The notes under the pieces were generated by a model, which did not search any database, was not told where the DNA came from, and was given only the letters and a program-made list of their open reading frames with translations. From Diphasiastrum complanatum (Eukaryota > Streptophyta > Lycopodiopsida > Lycopodiales > Lycopodiaceae), in contig CM055102.1 of assembly GCA_029204225.1 (NCBI GenBank), forward strand, positions 34,836,585 through 34,900,584: DNA of 64,000 bases, given 5' to 3'. How positions within the stretch are numbered: the first letter of the stretch is position 1; each line of letters opens with the position of its first letter. This document shows, in pieces, positions 11,591 through 23,385 of the stretch. Made by a program: the position numbers and the translations under genes.

Positions 11591-12270
11591 ATGGCTACAA
11601 CGATCCATACAAGAATAACAATCAGTCTTGATGGCGATCATCGTTTCATCCATCAACAAAGATCTACTCATACAGATTGAAGACTGCGAAAGCAGCTATG
11701 CAGCATGGGAAAGATTAAAACAAAGAAGTACAAAGTGAGGACTGCAGCTTCAGTGATGCATCTTCACAATCAGCTGCAATCCATATGATGGGATGGCAAC
11801 CAGTTGGACCAACACGCTGAGAAGATCATAACGATCTTTGCTCAACTCGTTGTGTCAGGACAGGAGCACCAGGTCCCAGCACTACAATAGTTGATGTACT
11901 TCATGAAGTCTCTACCTTGAGTCTATCGGGTATGACATTCGACAAAGCAATCAGTCTTGTCGTTGATGAGAGACTAATGAGGGATGAAGGAGAAGGAAAT
12001 TGTGATCAAGAGAAAGCTCTCTTCACAAAAGGAAGGAAGAAAAACAAGAACAAGTTCAGATTTGACAAGACGAACACAAAATCTTTGAGCAGAGGCAATG
12101 ATAATCAACAATCTTCTTCTTGTGATTACTGTCACAAACCAGGACACATAGCCAACAAATGTTGATTCACTTCTACAATACCTTGCATGCACTAAGAAGA
12201 AGGGGCACTTTGCATATGATTGCAGATTCAACCCAAAAAGAAAGAACAAAGCTGAGAAAACAAATGTTGT
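11591..12270 (+). pseudogene. Copia A gag with zinc knuckles
   Basis: Gag remnant beginning ATGGCTACAACG at 11591. The N-terminal part to about 11900 is interrupted by frameshifts. From 11917 it reads openly (MTFDKAISLVVDERLM) with a Lys-rich basic stretch and a CCHC knuckle, CDYCHKPGHIANKC, at about 12121-12162. A second knuckle (GHFAYDC) follows at about 12205-12225 after a stop. Gag would package element RNA; two knuckles are known in some copia lineages. Flanked upstream by the primer-binding site and downstream by protease. Confidence 0.8.
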
Positions 12271-12307
12271 AGAGTCATCAAAGGATGCAGATAGAGGTGA
12301 TGAAGCC

Positions 12308-12745
12308 TTGACAATACTTGATGAAGCTTCAACGAGCTACACTGAACAAGACTATGATGTAGTCATTGATTCAGGTGCAACATTACACATCACCTGCGAC
12401 AAGAAAATCTTGATCGACTGTAGAGAACTCAAAAACAATCGAGCAGTGATTCTAGGTGATGGAAGTAGACACGATGTCAAGGGTCAAGCAGAGCTGCCAG
12501 GAGCACTCTACGTACCTTCACTGAGAAAAGATCTGCTATCTGTCTCCAAGATGGCAAATTTTGAAATTCGAACTTTATTCGATGGCAATACGTGCCGCAC
12601 GATCGAGAAAACAACAAACAAATTGTTGACGATTGGATGCAGCGAAGGGAATATTTACCAAGCCGAGATAATCAGCAATTCTGATAGCATATTAAATGCA
12701 TCAGAAAATGAGGATTACTCTGGCATGGGAGAATGTATCATGTGA
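12308..12745 (+). pseudogene. Copia A protease
   Basis: Aspartic protease domain of the copia polyprotein with an intact active-site motif, VIDSGATLHIT, at about 12361-12393, then ILGDGSRHDVKG, the LYVPSLRKDLLSVSKM segment and a trailing GAG-pre-integrase lead-in (GCSEGNIYQAEI). A stop at about 12743 separates it from the rest of pol, where an intact element would read through. Confidence 0.85.
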
Positions 12746-13650
12746 ACATGAGGAGTTTGTATGACATGTGCAAGAAAGACATAGTCACAGGTCTAAAGAT
12801 ATCAAGACCCGATACTGAGTTCTGCGAAGCTTGTTAGAAAGGCAAACAACATCGGAATCCATTCACACATAAGGGAAGAAGAGCCAAAGAAGTTCTTGAG
12901 CTCGTCCACTCAGATGTCTGTGGACCGATGAAAGTCGATTCGCTCTCAACTTCGAGGTATTTTTTGACGTTCATAGATGATTACAGTTGGATGACTATGA
13001 TCTACTACCTCAAGAAAAAATCTGAAGTGTTTGACTCTTTCAAAAAGTTCGTGGCATTTGTAGAGAGACACACCTCAAAGTAGATTCAGATCATCAGATC
13101 TGACGATGGAGGTGAGTACAATAGCATAGAATTTTTAAAATTCTGCCAAGAACAGGGGATAGAGCATCAAGTCACTCATGCGTACACAACAAAATATAAT
13201 GGTGTTGTAGAAAGAAAAAACAAGACGCTAGTCGGAGGAGCCAGATGCATGATGGCACAGGTTCGATTGCCATGTCATTCTGAGCTGAGGCAATAGCTGC
13301 AGCAATACACATGCAGAACAGATCAACAATGACAGCCCTGAAAAATAAGACACCATACGAGATGTGGACAAGTAGAAAGCCTGATCTATCATATGTGCGT
13401 GTGTTTGTATGTGCAACATACAAACACATTCCAAAAGAAAAAAGAAGCAAGCTCAATAATAAATCAGAGCAAACAATCATGGTTGGGTACTCAAATGGAT
13501 CACATGTGTATAGACTCTACAATCCAACCACGAAAAAGGCTGTTTCGAGTAGAGATGTGAAGTTTGATGAATCCACATTCCCTGGACTAAAAGATGAAAA
13601 TGGCCATGAGACCTTCACACTGTTGCCAATACAAGAGGGAGATTGAGGAC
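12746..13650 (+). pseudogene. Copia A GAG-pre-integrase and integrase
   Basis: After the protease a HVNMRSLYDM segment and a Cys pair (FCEAC) mark the GAG-pre-integrase zinc-binding region. The integrase core follows: ELVHSDVCGPM (first Asp) at about 12898, IRSDDGGEY (second Asp) at about 13093, and VVERKNKT (Glu) at about 13205. Stops at about 12835 and 13081 break the frame. The C-terminal region from 13311 to 13646 is open and includes PYEMWTSRKP and a KTIMVGYS-like motif typical of copia integrase. Confidence 0.85.
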
Positions 13651-13839
13651 AGACGTCAAGTCAGAATGTTGAGCCACAGACTCTAGAGCATTAGGAAGCA
13701 GAAGATCAACATCACGAACAAGAAACGTTCGAGCAGTGATCGATACGTTGACAATCTTCAGTGGAGCGAAGACACGCAATTTGAGTACTACAACTTCACT
13801 GAAGAGCCAATAACATATCAAGAAGCTGTCCAGAGTCCA

Positions 13840-14590
13840 GAGGGAGAATTTTGAAAGCAGGCATTATTAGAGGAGATCGAGTCGATGAGGCGAAACAAGG
13901 CATAGACACTAGAGCCACTGTTAGAAAACAAAAAGATCGTCGACTGCAAGTGGGTGTAACAAAAGAAAATGAAATTAGATGGCACTGTTGGCCATTACAG
14001 AGCAAGGCCTGTCACGAAGGGATACACACAAAGATATGGTGTTGATTATTTTGACACATATTCGTCGATGGTCAAGATGACAATCATACGACTGCTCCTT
14101 GCATACGCTACACAACACAATCTGGAAATTCACCAGATTGATGTAAAGACAACCTTTCTCCACGGAGATCTAGAGGAATACATCTTCATGAAACATTCTG
14201 AAGGATTTGAAGACCCCGACAATCGACAATATGTCTGTCGGTTGCAGAGATGCATTTATGGTCTAAAGCAGACATCAGGAGCTTGATACAAGAAGCTCGA
14301 CAGTCTTCTGAAGTCTCTAGACTTCAATCCTACACAGCCGAACTGTAACATCTACATAAAAAGAGTAGAAAAAGATTTTGTGATACTGACTATTTTCGTG
14401 GATGATTCTCTTATGATAGACAACTCCTCGATGCTAATCAAGGACACAAAGAGTTAGATTTCTGAAAATTATGAAACCACAGATCTAGGAAAAGCAACAA
14501 AATGCCTCGGGCTAGAGATTAGAAGAGATCGAATAAAAGGCGAAATGCACTTGAGTTAGTCTGAATATGCTAGAAAAGTGCTGAAGTAGT
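13840..14590 (+). pseudogene. Copia A reverse transcriptase
   Basis: RVT_2-type RT with frame breaks. Recognisable: DTYSSMVKMTIIRLLLAYA (about 14052), the IDVKTTFLHGDLEE block (about 14137), YVCRLQRCIYGLKQ (about 14230), and an FVDDSLM catalytic box (about 14395), where plant copia elements usually have YVDD. Several in-frame stops (for example about 14284 and 14455) show it is inactive. Confidence 0.85.
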
Positions 14591-14595
14591 ATCAC

Positions 14596-15380
14596 ATGAT
14601 GGACTGCAAAGAAAAAGACACACCAATGATAGCTGGAGCCAAGCTGACGAAGCAGGATTGCCCAAAAACAGAGCAAGAAAAACACAAGATGGAAAGTATA
14701 CCCTACCAAAACCTAATCGGTAGTCTGATGTACCTTACAATTTATACTAGACCCAATATAGCTTTCTCTGTTTATACTTTAAGCCAATTCTCTTCCAATC
14801 CTGGCATGGGACATTGGCAAATGGCAAGACGAATCCTACAATATCTGAAGGGTACCCAAAATATGGGATTAACCTGCAGAGCTGACAACGAAAGGAAAGG
14901 ATTCGAGCTGCACCACTACAGTGATGCAAGCTGGGCGAGCTGCAAAGATGACAACAAGTCCGTAACTAGAGGATGTTCAACAGCGTGCGGAGCATCAATA
15001 AGGTGAATATGCAAAAAGCAAACCTTGGTAGCTCAATCCTCATGTGAAGCTGAATATGTCGTAGCTTCAAAGGTGGCGAACGAGGTAGGTTGGTTGCAGA
15101 TGATGTTGGAGCAATTGGGACACCACAAGGAGGACCATGCACGATGATGATGGATTCTCAGAGTGTCATTTATCTGTCCCAAGATCTTGTCTTTCATTCA
15201 AAGACAAAAACATACCTTTGAAGTACCATCACATTCGAGATTTGATCTCGAAAGGAGAGCTTCAGGTCTAGTACATAAAGTCTGAAGACATGATTGCAGA
15301 TCTGCTCACGAAGCCGCTCGACAAGCCACTCTTCGCAAAGCAAAGAAAGAAAATTGGATTAAACGTGCAAAGCTGCAAGG
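14596..15380 (+). pseudogene. Copia A RNase H
   Basis: Open from 14596 to 15006 (PYQNLIGSLMYLTIYTRPNI, then HHYSDASWASCKDD) with the first RNase H Asp, followed by broken reading to a final segment at 15290 (MIADLLTKPLDKPLF), the conserved C-terminal motif of copia pol. Immediately followed by the polypurine tract AAGAGGGAG at 15384-15392. Confidence 0.85.
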
Positions 15381-15392
15381 TTCAAGAGGGAG

Positions 15393-16020
15393 TGTCAGAA
15401 ATTGTGAACTCCTGCAACTTTGCCTCAACGCGAAGCGAAGCGACACAAAGTGAAGGTCAAATGGTGAACATTTCACGAAAGTCAAAATACCTCGAAAACC
15501 CTAAGACACGAAGTGAAGCGAAACTCAATGGTCGAATGATTTGCAAAAGTCAAACATGCCTCTAGGACCAAAATACATGACATGACACGAAACGAAAAAA
15601 AAAAACGAAGAAAAATTTTTCAATCTGCCAGCCGGCAGCTCAACGGTTGTGAAGCTTTGAACTTCATGCTGAGCTGAAATAGTTAGCAATAACATAAAGT
15701 AACTAACTAGTTGATTAGCATTAACTACTCTTGTAATCCTCTGTTTAATCTTGTAAACTCCACAAAGTGGAGATATAACAAAAATTATGAATCGCCAGAA
15801 GATAGAGAAAAGAGAGAGAAGTGTGCGAGAGTAGAGTAGAAAAAAAAAAACGAAATAGCTGTGTATGAAAGTCTGCCAACGAGCAGAACACAGTGAAAGA
15901 GCAGAGTGTCAAGCCACCAACGAACGAGACACTGATCGTCTGCTCTAAAAATTCAAACTGATAATACAATTGATCTCTCTTGTCCATCTCCTTGTTTTCC
16001 GTTGTCTTGATTGCTAGAAT
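15393..16020 (+). repeat. Copia A 3' LTR, truncated
   Basis: Starts TGTCAGAAATTG after AAGAGGGAG. It aligns with the 5' LTR up to TTGTCTTGATTGCTA (16015), then stops matching. The 5' LTR continues for roughly 100 bp more, so the last part of this copy has been lost at the junction with a minus-strand integrase fragment. Confidence 0.85.
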
Positions 16021-16380
16021 ATGCTCATCACAAAAGGCCCTGTACTCACCACCATTGTCACTCCTTAAGCACTTGATCTTTGTGGAAAATTGGTTCTCCC
16101 TTGGCATTCTTGAACTTGACAAAGACATCATACACTTAATCCTTGCTCTTTAGTAGATAGATCCAACAAAATCTACTAAAATCATCAATGAATGATACAT
16201 ACATCTTAGCTCCACTATTGCTAATTGTAGTAAATCCATGAATATCCGAATGTACAAGTTGAAAAAGCTTTGTAGATCTAGATATAGATCTAGTATAAGG
16301 TTGTCTATGTGATGTAGATGAAGCACAAGACTCACAAACATGTTTGATGCCACTTGGGTCACTATGTATAGCCTACAGAC
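16021..16380 (-). pseudogene. Copia integrase fragment
   Basis: Read on the minus strand this gives KIKCLRSDNGGEYRAFCDEH near its end, with upstream SGAKMYVSFIDDF-like and VHSDIHG-like segments, i.e. the integrase core between the first and second catalytic Asp. It is in opposite orientation to copia A and begins exactly where the 3' LTR of A is cut off. Internal frameshifts are present. From 16380 to 17400 I see no gene; AACCTTTGC-type motifs there resemble the leader array at 8050-9030. Confidence 0.75.
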
Positions 16381-17411
16381 GATTGGGTGAATGTTAGTTT
16401 GGATTCTATAAGTCTTGCAAAGGTTAGATCTAATTTTGAGTAATTTTTACAAAATAAAAGTAAACCTTTGCACAAGTCCTCGATTCCTCCATTCTGAACC
16501 TTCCCCAAACCTGACATTATCCAAGTAAGAAAAGTATGTATGAAAGTGGATGAACGTTCTTATAAAGATTTAGACCCCCTATGAAAGTTCATGTGACAAA
16601 AATACCTTTTTTTTCTTCTTTCCGAACCTTCACCAAGCTAAATCTACAACTTTACTGGGAATGAACCTCTGTCGAGTTCCCTAGAACTAGATCCCTATCA
16701 GATTTAGCTATTGTCAAGTGTGCAAAGGCTAGTTTTAAACTAGTAGAGAGAAATCTTAAAAAAAGTGTTTCTTGCTAAGAAAAGAACCTTTGCTAGTTCA
16801 CCATAGAGACCTTTGTCGAGAGAACTAGAAAGAGACTATATGCAGATCTATACACTATCTAGTTTGAAACATTCATGGTAGAGAATTATTAAAAAATTCC
16901 AAAGAAAGTGCCTCATTTGCATAGATCTTGACACGCCAATTACTCGCTCAATTGCACAAAGGTTATGCAGTTCAATGTTGGGGGCCAGTGCAGCTTCCCA
17001 GACCCTTGCAATGGGGCATCAACGAAGATGCCTTGGACTCAACCCGACAACAATGTCATTGCCAATAGTCCTTTCACATCAGTTACCATCCTCGCCACCA
17101 CAATTTTCACATTCTAATACCATCTTCCTTTCACGTTCCATCTCCTCTTGACAGTGTAACCTTCATCTTGTTCATCTACCCATACATCATTATACTTGAA
17201 CTTACATCCATCTGTTACTCCACATTCTGTTCGTAATCTCTTCATCCATATTGATCAATCTTTTGTTTACTCTTTTCTTTTCTTGCTTAAAAAATATATA
17301 TATCAAAACAAAAATTTAGGACACCACCATTGGACTAAACTGAAGCAATCCAATATCCAGTTGCTTCTACTACATTCTACTGTCTAGCTATGGAAACTCC
17401 ACTTGCATGGT

Positions 17412-17870
17412 TGTTATATCCACGTCTTTGAATATAGGATTCAGTATAGTCCTAGACTTGGATACACGGTACTCTAGAGGTCGAGATTATCTTTTGTAGA
17501 TTTGAATTTTCTAGCAAGTATACTTTCATTCTAGGAATCATTAATGATGAAATTAAGGATGCATGCCAGTTCTTTCCATGATTTACGGTTCTAGTATATG
17601 TTTTTGGTCAAAAATTGCTTGTTCATCATGGTTTTTGACTAAAAATTGATAGTAAGAGCTAAATCCAACAAGATCAAATTATTAGGAACAGTCAATGCAC
17701 GTGTAGAGTATCAATAACAATTGGATTTCTTAATAGGAGAGTTTAGACCTTGTATGGATGCATGAACAGGGTGTTCTTGGGTCCGTATAACTAGTGGAAA
17801 CTTGCCCTACTCCATCATTCATTTGGTGAATCATTGCCAGGTTCTCTCACTCTACTCTTGAGAGAGAGAG
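17412..17870 (+). repeat. Chromovirus LTR fragment (family copy 2)
   Basis: Starts TGTTATATCC and carries CCTAGACTTGGATACACGGTAC, CAATAACAATTGGATTTCTTAATA, and GTGGAAACTTGCCCTACTCC, all shared with 3671-4200 and with the minus-strand LTR at 38052-38519. No polypurine tract or pol precedes it, so it is a solo or truncated LTR. A GA tract ends it. Confidence 0.7.
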
Positions 17871-18035
17871 AGAAACCAACAAAGTTTTTTCCTTGGATTG
17901 AGAATGTCAAATGAGTATAGATGGTGCCCTTTTATTCTTGGGGAGGCCCTTGCCCCATTCATCCTATTGGCTACTTGAAGTGGCAAGGATTGAAATCCTA
18001 ACCCTTCAAAGAAACACAAAATCTAGTGATGCACA
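17860..18035 (-). repeat. Dispersed repeat, copy 2 (inverted relative to 7128-7301)
   Basis: Reverse complement of the repeat at 7128-7301, including the GA/CT dinucleotide edge. See copy 1. Confidence 0.75.
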
Positions 18036-18044
18036 AAGAAGCAC

Positions 18045-19660
18045 AACCTCTTTTGCACATACCTCGGATGAATTCTAATCTGATGATACCTAATTCTGAG
18101 ATTTATAAGTTTGTGAAGTATTTAGCTCCACCTAATCGATCCACCAGATCATCCATTCGGAGCAATGGATATTTATTCTTAATAGTTACTTTATTCAACC
18201 TCTTGTAGTCAACACACATCTGGAAGCCTCCATCTTTTTTCGTTTTCAAAAGAATATGAGCACCCCATGGTGACTTACTAGGTTGAATGTGACCCATCTT
18301 AAGAGAATTTTCAATTTAATTAGTGAAATCTATCTCTTCTTCTTGAGAAAACCGATATGGTTGTCTAGAGATAGGGTGACTACCTGGAATTAACTCAATC
18401 ATGTGGTCTATTAACCTAGATGGTGGTATTCCATGAGGTAATTCAACTAGAAAAAACATCTTTGAATTCATCTAAGATCTTATTCTTCTCTATTTGCTCC
18501 TGATCTAAGTCAATTGACTTAAGAATTTTTGACAATTCACAACTACTTAGATGCATTTCAGAAAAATCCAGAATGGGTTCGGCAAACAAAGAATAGACTT
18601 TATGTGGATCAAAAATTTTTACTACATTGGCAAATGAAATCATCCCAGATGGACAAACAAAGTAACTACTTCATTTCCCTCCTAAAATGAGAGCACATGC
18701 TTCTCAAAGTCAATATCAAGAGATATTCCCAAGTCTTCAACTCCGCACCTGAAGCTAGATATAACTTATATCTATGATCACTGGCTTCAATTTCTAGGCC
18801 GTTTATGCACAAAACAAGAGTTAATGAAATGATGAGTTGAACTACTATCCACCAATATACTAACTTCATGTCCTTTCACTGTGTCTTTCAAATAAAATAA
18901 TTTATTAGGAAAAAATGAAGCAGTACTGAATGAAGATTCACACTCACAATTACCCTTATTAATTTCCAATTTTAGATTTTCTTTACTTGGCATCTCAATT
19001 AGTTGAATTGCAATTTTTCTTTTGCTCCAGGCAGAACATATAACATACCAAGGCTTAATTTGCGTTCTTTGCTTTCTTCCAGGTTATCTGTTTCTTTTGC
19101 TTAAATTCCGATGCCATTTGATCAAGTTCATCAAAATATTTGACTTGTTTCTTGTCACAAATTCATTTTTTTTCTTCTTTTGGTTGAATTCAGATGGATT
19201 AGCCTGAAAACTATGTTTTGGATGTCACAACCGTGGAATCATAAGCTTTCACGGCTCGTACGACATCCTCGAAATTCTAATGCACATTTTGCTTACATTC
19301 ATTCTGATAATCAGCTGCAGCCAGAGTGCTAGTTTTGCATTGAATCACGGAACTTTGTTCCACAAATCCATATTGTATTCAACAAGACTTTGGGTATCTA
19401 GATTTGATTCTGGACAATAATCTAAAGTTTTTCTATGATTGAAGATGATTGTCATTATCATTTTGGTATGCTTTCTATCTTTGATTACCAGTGGCATATA
19501 GAACTTGAATATCTAACAACTTTGTTAGAGAATCCGGTTTGGAGGGATTAAACCTCAACTCTGAGTAACCGAGATACTTCTCTTGAGTCAAATGCCCCTG
19601 TTTATAGCATCAAATGCAAGAAAATATAACACCCATTCATCTTAATAGATATGTCTGTCC
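18045..19660 (-). pseudogene. Chromovirus gag end, protease and RT start
   Basis: Minus-strand gypsy fragment. Reading from right to left: a poorly preserved gag end, protease at about 18990-18790 (VSILVDSSSTHHFI, where the active site DSG reads DSS), a linker (DEFKDVF at about 18450), and RT start at about 18300-18103 ([32 protein letters not shown]). It is closely similar to the RT at 978 in the same window and stops abruptly at 18045 before the catalytic box. Several stops. From 19660 to 20640 I see only AT-rich DNA. Confidence 0.8.
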
Positions 19661-19808
19661 CCTATGATAACTAGAGATCTAATCAAAAAAATTGTACTCA
19701 AGCATCTGTAGACCATAATCTGTAGCAGAATAACATCCACTAAATTAAATAAACTCTCCACAAGCTAAATAACTTATCTTGTGAGTATGTCTGTGAGATC
19801 CATAGGTT

Positions 19809-19878
19809 TTCAAATAAGACACTGGAGTAGAGAGATTCAGATTCTCAAATAACACACTGGAGTAGAGAGATTCAGATT
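19809..19878 (+). repeat. 35-bp tandem duplication
   Basis: Two copies of CAAATAA(G/C)ACACTGGAGTAG followed by AGAGATTCAGAT, period 35 bp. Confidence 0.85.
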
Positions 19879-20918
19879 TTCAAAATACTAATCTGAATTC
19901 CTAACTCAATCAATAGATCAAAAATTAACCGTCACACTTAAGAATCATCACAATTCCTTATAATCCTCTGACAACAATTAAGTGTTTATTTATGATCTGT
20001 CAATCATAAATATATAGATTCTTATTATTCCTCAATCATAATTCACTAGAATCCAAAATCTTAATCACTAAAACATAACTCATGAAAGTAAGAATCATTC
20101 CAAAATCTTTTCCAACAAGAAAATATTGGATTTTAGATATTATATCTTAATGATTCTCCTAGAAATTCTAGTTGAATGAACTATTATATTTTAGAATTTT
20201 GGATTCTAAGGATATATGTTAGGCAATAATTCACTCAGTGTTTCATGTAAGTGTTTCACAAGAAGATGATTACTAACTTATAGAGAGTAACCTAGATGTG
20301 AAAATTTATCGCTTCGTGTACTTTTCAGACCTGATTTTGTACTCCAGTGTAGAGATAAACAATTGAAAAATAGGTTTCTCTCTGAGTGCTTGTTTGATAT
20401 GAAAGCCAAACTAAGGATAATAATTTTTTAGGCTAATATTGAAAGTTAAATGAGTTCTTTCTATAATTCTTTCTTGATTTGAGGACAAAACCAACATTAG
20501 AGGAGTTCTAAATCCAAAAAAGGCCCTTTCTAAAGATTCTTTTTATATTTTTTCTCAAATTTTGCTTACACATGGACCAATCAAAATACTCGAATTTGAA
20601 ATATATGTAACGTAGCTCATTAAACTTGAAAAAAAAAAAGTTTTCTTAATAATGCTATAATTCGGCGTCGGGTACAGCCCGCAAACATGACATTATTCAT
20701 AGTATAATATGCAATAATCACTAAAAATAGTATAACTTTCAAACCATGAGTCCAATTGAGACAAAAATTATACCGTTGGAAAGCGCTCAACGAGGGCCAA
20801 CGATATGCTACATAACATACTTTCTAGCTACCATTCAAAAGTTATGGGCGGTCAAAATTTTAAGTCAAATATCACTCATGTGCGACCATAGAGTACTCTC
20901 TCACTAAGACGGTACTCT

Positions 20919-22016
20919 ATGGCAGCTACCCAGGCCGCCTCACCCCCACAAACGCAAGCTATCTCACTGAATACATAGACCTTCATGCATATATTCGATG
21001 ATTTCGATCCTTTGGGGGGAAATGAACTTTTTGTGATGCCTCAGAGCCCAGGACCCTTTGAACCCCAATCCCCTGGAAAAGGATTCGAACAATTCCATAA
21101 TACCACTACTATTTTGAATTCATCCTTTCAGACAGATCAACAAGATCAAGCAGACCAGGCACCAGATACTATTTGCTTCGTTCATGTGGCTAAATCACCG
21201 AAGCAGTTCAATGCCACGCTGCCTGACAGATATGAAGAAAAAGATCTCTTCAAAGAAGAAGAGCCACAAGCAAGATCTCAATGTCAAACAAGCACCGCAC
21301 CTTCGGTTACTGTTTCTACTGCTATTGCTGCTACCACAACCGCAACCCATGGACTCTGGTGATGCTCTTGGTTTAGTCACTAACCTTGCGCGAGTGATCC
21401 AAACCATGTTGGATGAGAAAAAAGACATCTACCAAAGAATATCCGAATTGGGATCTGGGAATACTCTCATCAGCCAGAAGGTGATTTAGCGGAATCGAGA
21501 GCTCAAGGTAGCCAAACAACATGAAGCAAAGTCTGAAGCTGGGATGAAGAAAGCCCAACAATCAGCCGAGCAATTGGAAGGCTATGTGGTGACTCTTCAT
21601 AATACACTCACGACCGTGCAGAATCAAGTGGGGATCAAGTGGACAAGGCTGTCCAAGATGCCAAACAACAAGTGTTGTTGCTACATGGGCAATTGGACAT
21701 GGCCGCGCAAGATAAAAAATGACTTCAAGGTGAATTGGATGCGACCACCCTTGAAATAGACACGTACTCGCAAACTCAAGTACCTGATCGTCCTGTCTCA
21801 TTAGAGGAGATCAGTTATTTGTTCATGAAGGTTGAAACCTATCGAATTTCATTGGCACAATTCCAGGAGCACTTTGATAAGTTCAAACGTACGACATTAA
21901 CAGAGTGGGCCAAGGCAAAGACCATTATCAAAGATTACAACAGAGAGCAGCCAATCGAAAAACGGATAGACGAGCTGATGACCCACATGCCATACCCAGT
22001 GAGAACTCCATTCTCT
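20919..22016 (+). pseudogene. Unrecognised polyprotein-like ORF with coiled-coil region
   Basis: I do not recognise this protein. It starts with ATG at 20919 (MAATQAASPPQ), has one stop at 20976, then continues in the same frame to 21362 (FDDFDPLGG, then a Ser/Gln/Thr-rich stretch). A frameshift leads to 21354-21760 (MDSGDALGLVTNLARVIQTM, then a Lys/Glu/Gln-rich helical stretch, with a stop at 21487). A further shift leads to 21735-22016 (SLEEISYLFMKVETYRISLAQ, ending in LMTHMPYPV). The Glu/Lys/Gln heptad-like region suggests a coiled coil. Copia element B follows but in unrelated sequence. It may be an accessory or gag-like gene of a gypsy element; no zinc knuckle, protease or RT is seen. 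Confidence 0.45.
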
Positions 22017-22269
22017 TAGTCTATCCTAATCCTACTGAACAAATTGAGATAAGTTCCAGAAACAGCTGCAAGACGCTGATAATGAGACACACCTAACTCC
22101 ACCACCCGTACTACCCACTCCGGAACGCTGAAGTATGGGGTGACCTACCGCTCTGAACTATAGTTCTTACCATCTGACACTCGTTATTCACAGGTTTTGT
22201 CGTTTCCACTTCTTATTACCTTTTTCACCGTTTTTCCTACTTTTTCGCACTTTAACTATCACTGCTAAC

Positions 22270-22542
22270 ATGGCTTCTTCATCCTCTGAAGACATCCAGC
22301 GTGAGATACCCTCAGTCACACATATTTGGCCCTTACTCTCTAACACTCTGATTCAACCATGGCTTCAGACTGCTGGCCCACTTCTTGAGGCAATGGGATT
22401 TTTCTCGGCGCTTTTCCATTCTAAGATTAACATGGGCCTCACCCTTTACGCTTACGCCACCTCTCTTCTCTCCATCTCTTCTAATCTTCCCTTTCCTTTC
22501 ACCTACAATCATGATGAAGGTAGTTTAGGGGAGCAGTGTTAG
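22270..22542 (+). CDS. Small intact ORF, 90 residues, function unknown
   Basis: An uninterrupted frame starting with ATG after a CT-rich segment and ending in TAG at 22540-22542. It contains MASSSSEDIQREI, an amphipathic stretch (WPLLSNTLIQPWLQTAGPLL) and a moderately hydrophobic segment (GLTLYAYATSLLSISSN) but no motif I can assign. It follows the broken ORF at 20919-22016 by about 250 bp and may belong to the same element. It may equally be chance or a captured fragment. Confidence 0.3.
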   Translation: MASSSSEDIQREIPSVTHIWPLLSNTLIQPWLQTAGPLLEAMGFFSALFHSKINMGLTLYAYATSLLSISSNLPFPFTYNHDEGSLGEQC

Positions 22543-22639
22543 TGGTGGTAGAGTTAGATGAAAAGTAGGGAACTAACTAAAACTAGCATCTATGCATAGT
22601 TAGGTACCTATCTAGTGAACTAACCCTTGTTGACAGACG

Positions 22640-23385
22640 GGAGGGCTATTATTACAAAAGCATATTGAAGACCCAAATTAGCCACATAAGTGTTGCATAG
22701 AATGATGAGGATCCATGGGACATCCTAGCAACACTCTACGATACCAGGGACGTCTCCTCCAAGCTCCATTTGAGGAAGAAATTCTTCACCTTGAGAATGT
22801 ATGAAGCAATAAGTGTTTCAAGCCATAACAACACTTTTCAAAACCTTATGGAGTAGATGACTACAACTAGCTCTGTCATTGAAGATACCGATGCAATTAT
22901 GACTCTATAATTGAGTCTTCTTGAGGCCTATGAAAATTGGGTCCTAGCAAATTCTATCCAGGAGAAGATCACCCTTTCAAGAGTAATCTCATTACTCCAA
23001 CAAGAGGAGGCCAAAAGATCTGCAACCTCCTTAGGCACAGGGTTGGGATCCTCAAGCTCTATATTCCAAAAATCAAAAGTTACGTTTTCTTCTGAACAAT
23101 GTACAATCTTCGACAAAGATGCTACTCTGCACTCGAGTTGGGAACCTATATGTACTTTCTAACTCTATTGCACTAGCTACAAATTCTTATGAGAATGTAA
23201 ACAATCAAGCATCACTGTGGCATGCTCGATTAGGACATATAAAAACAAGAACCCTTTCCTACATGCGTTGTAATAATTTAGTTGATGGATTGAATTTTTC
23301 TCTTTCATTAAATAGGAAATTGCTTTTATGTGAGTCTTGCATTTATGGCATGACTATTCGAGATGGACGACAATCATATTCATAA
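22640..23385 (+). pseudogene. Copia element B gag and GAG-pre-integrase
   Basis: Gag remnant closely related to copia G (49781-50566): both read the DILATLYD, KLHLRKKFFTLR and EAYENWV segments. In B the gag is broken by stops near 22857 and 22908. The zinc knuckle and protease are missing: the gag jumps at about 23090 to SWEPICTF-like sequence and then 23119-23385 gives the GAG-pre-integrase (LWHARLGHIKTRTL, CESCIYG). No LTR or primer site is found upstream. Confidence 0.8.
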
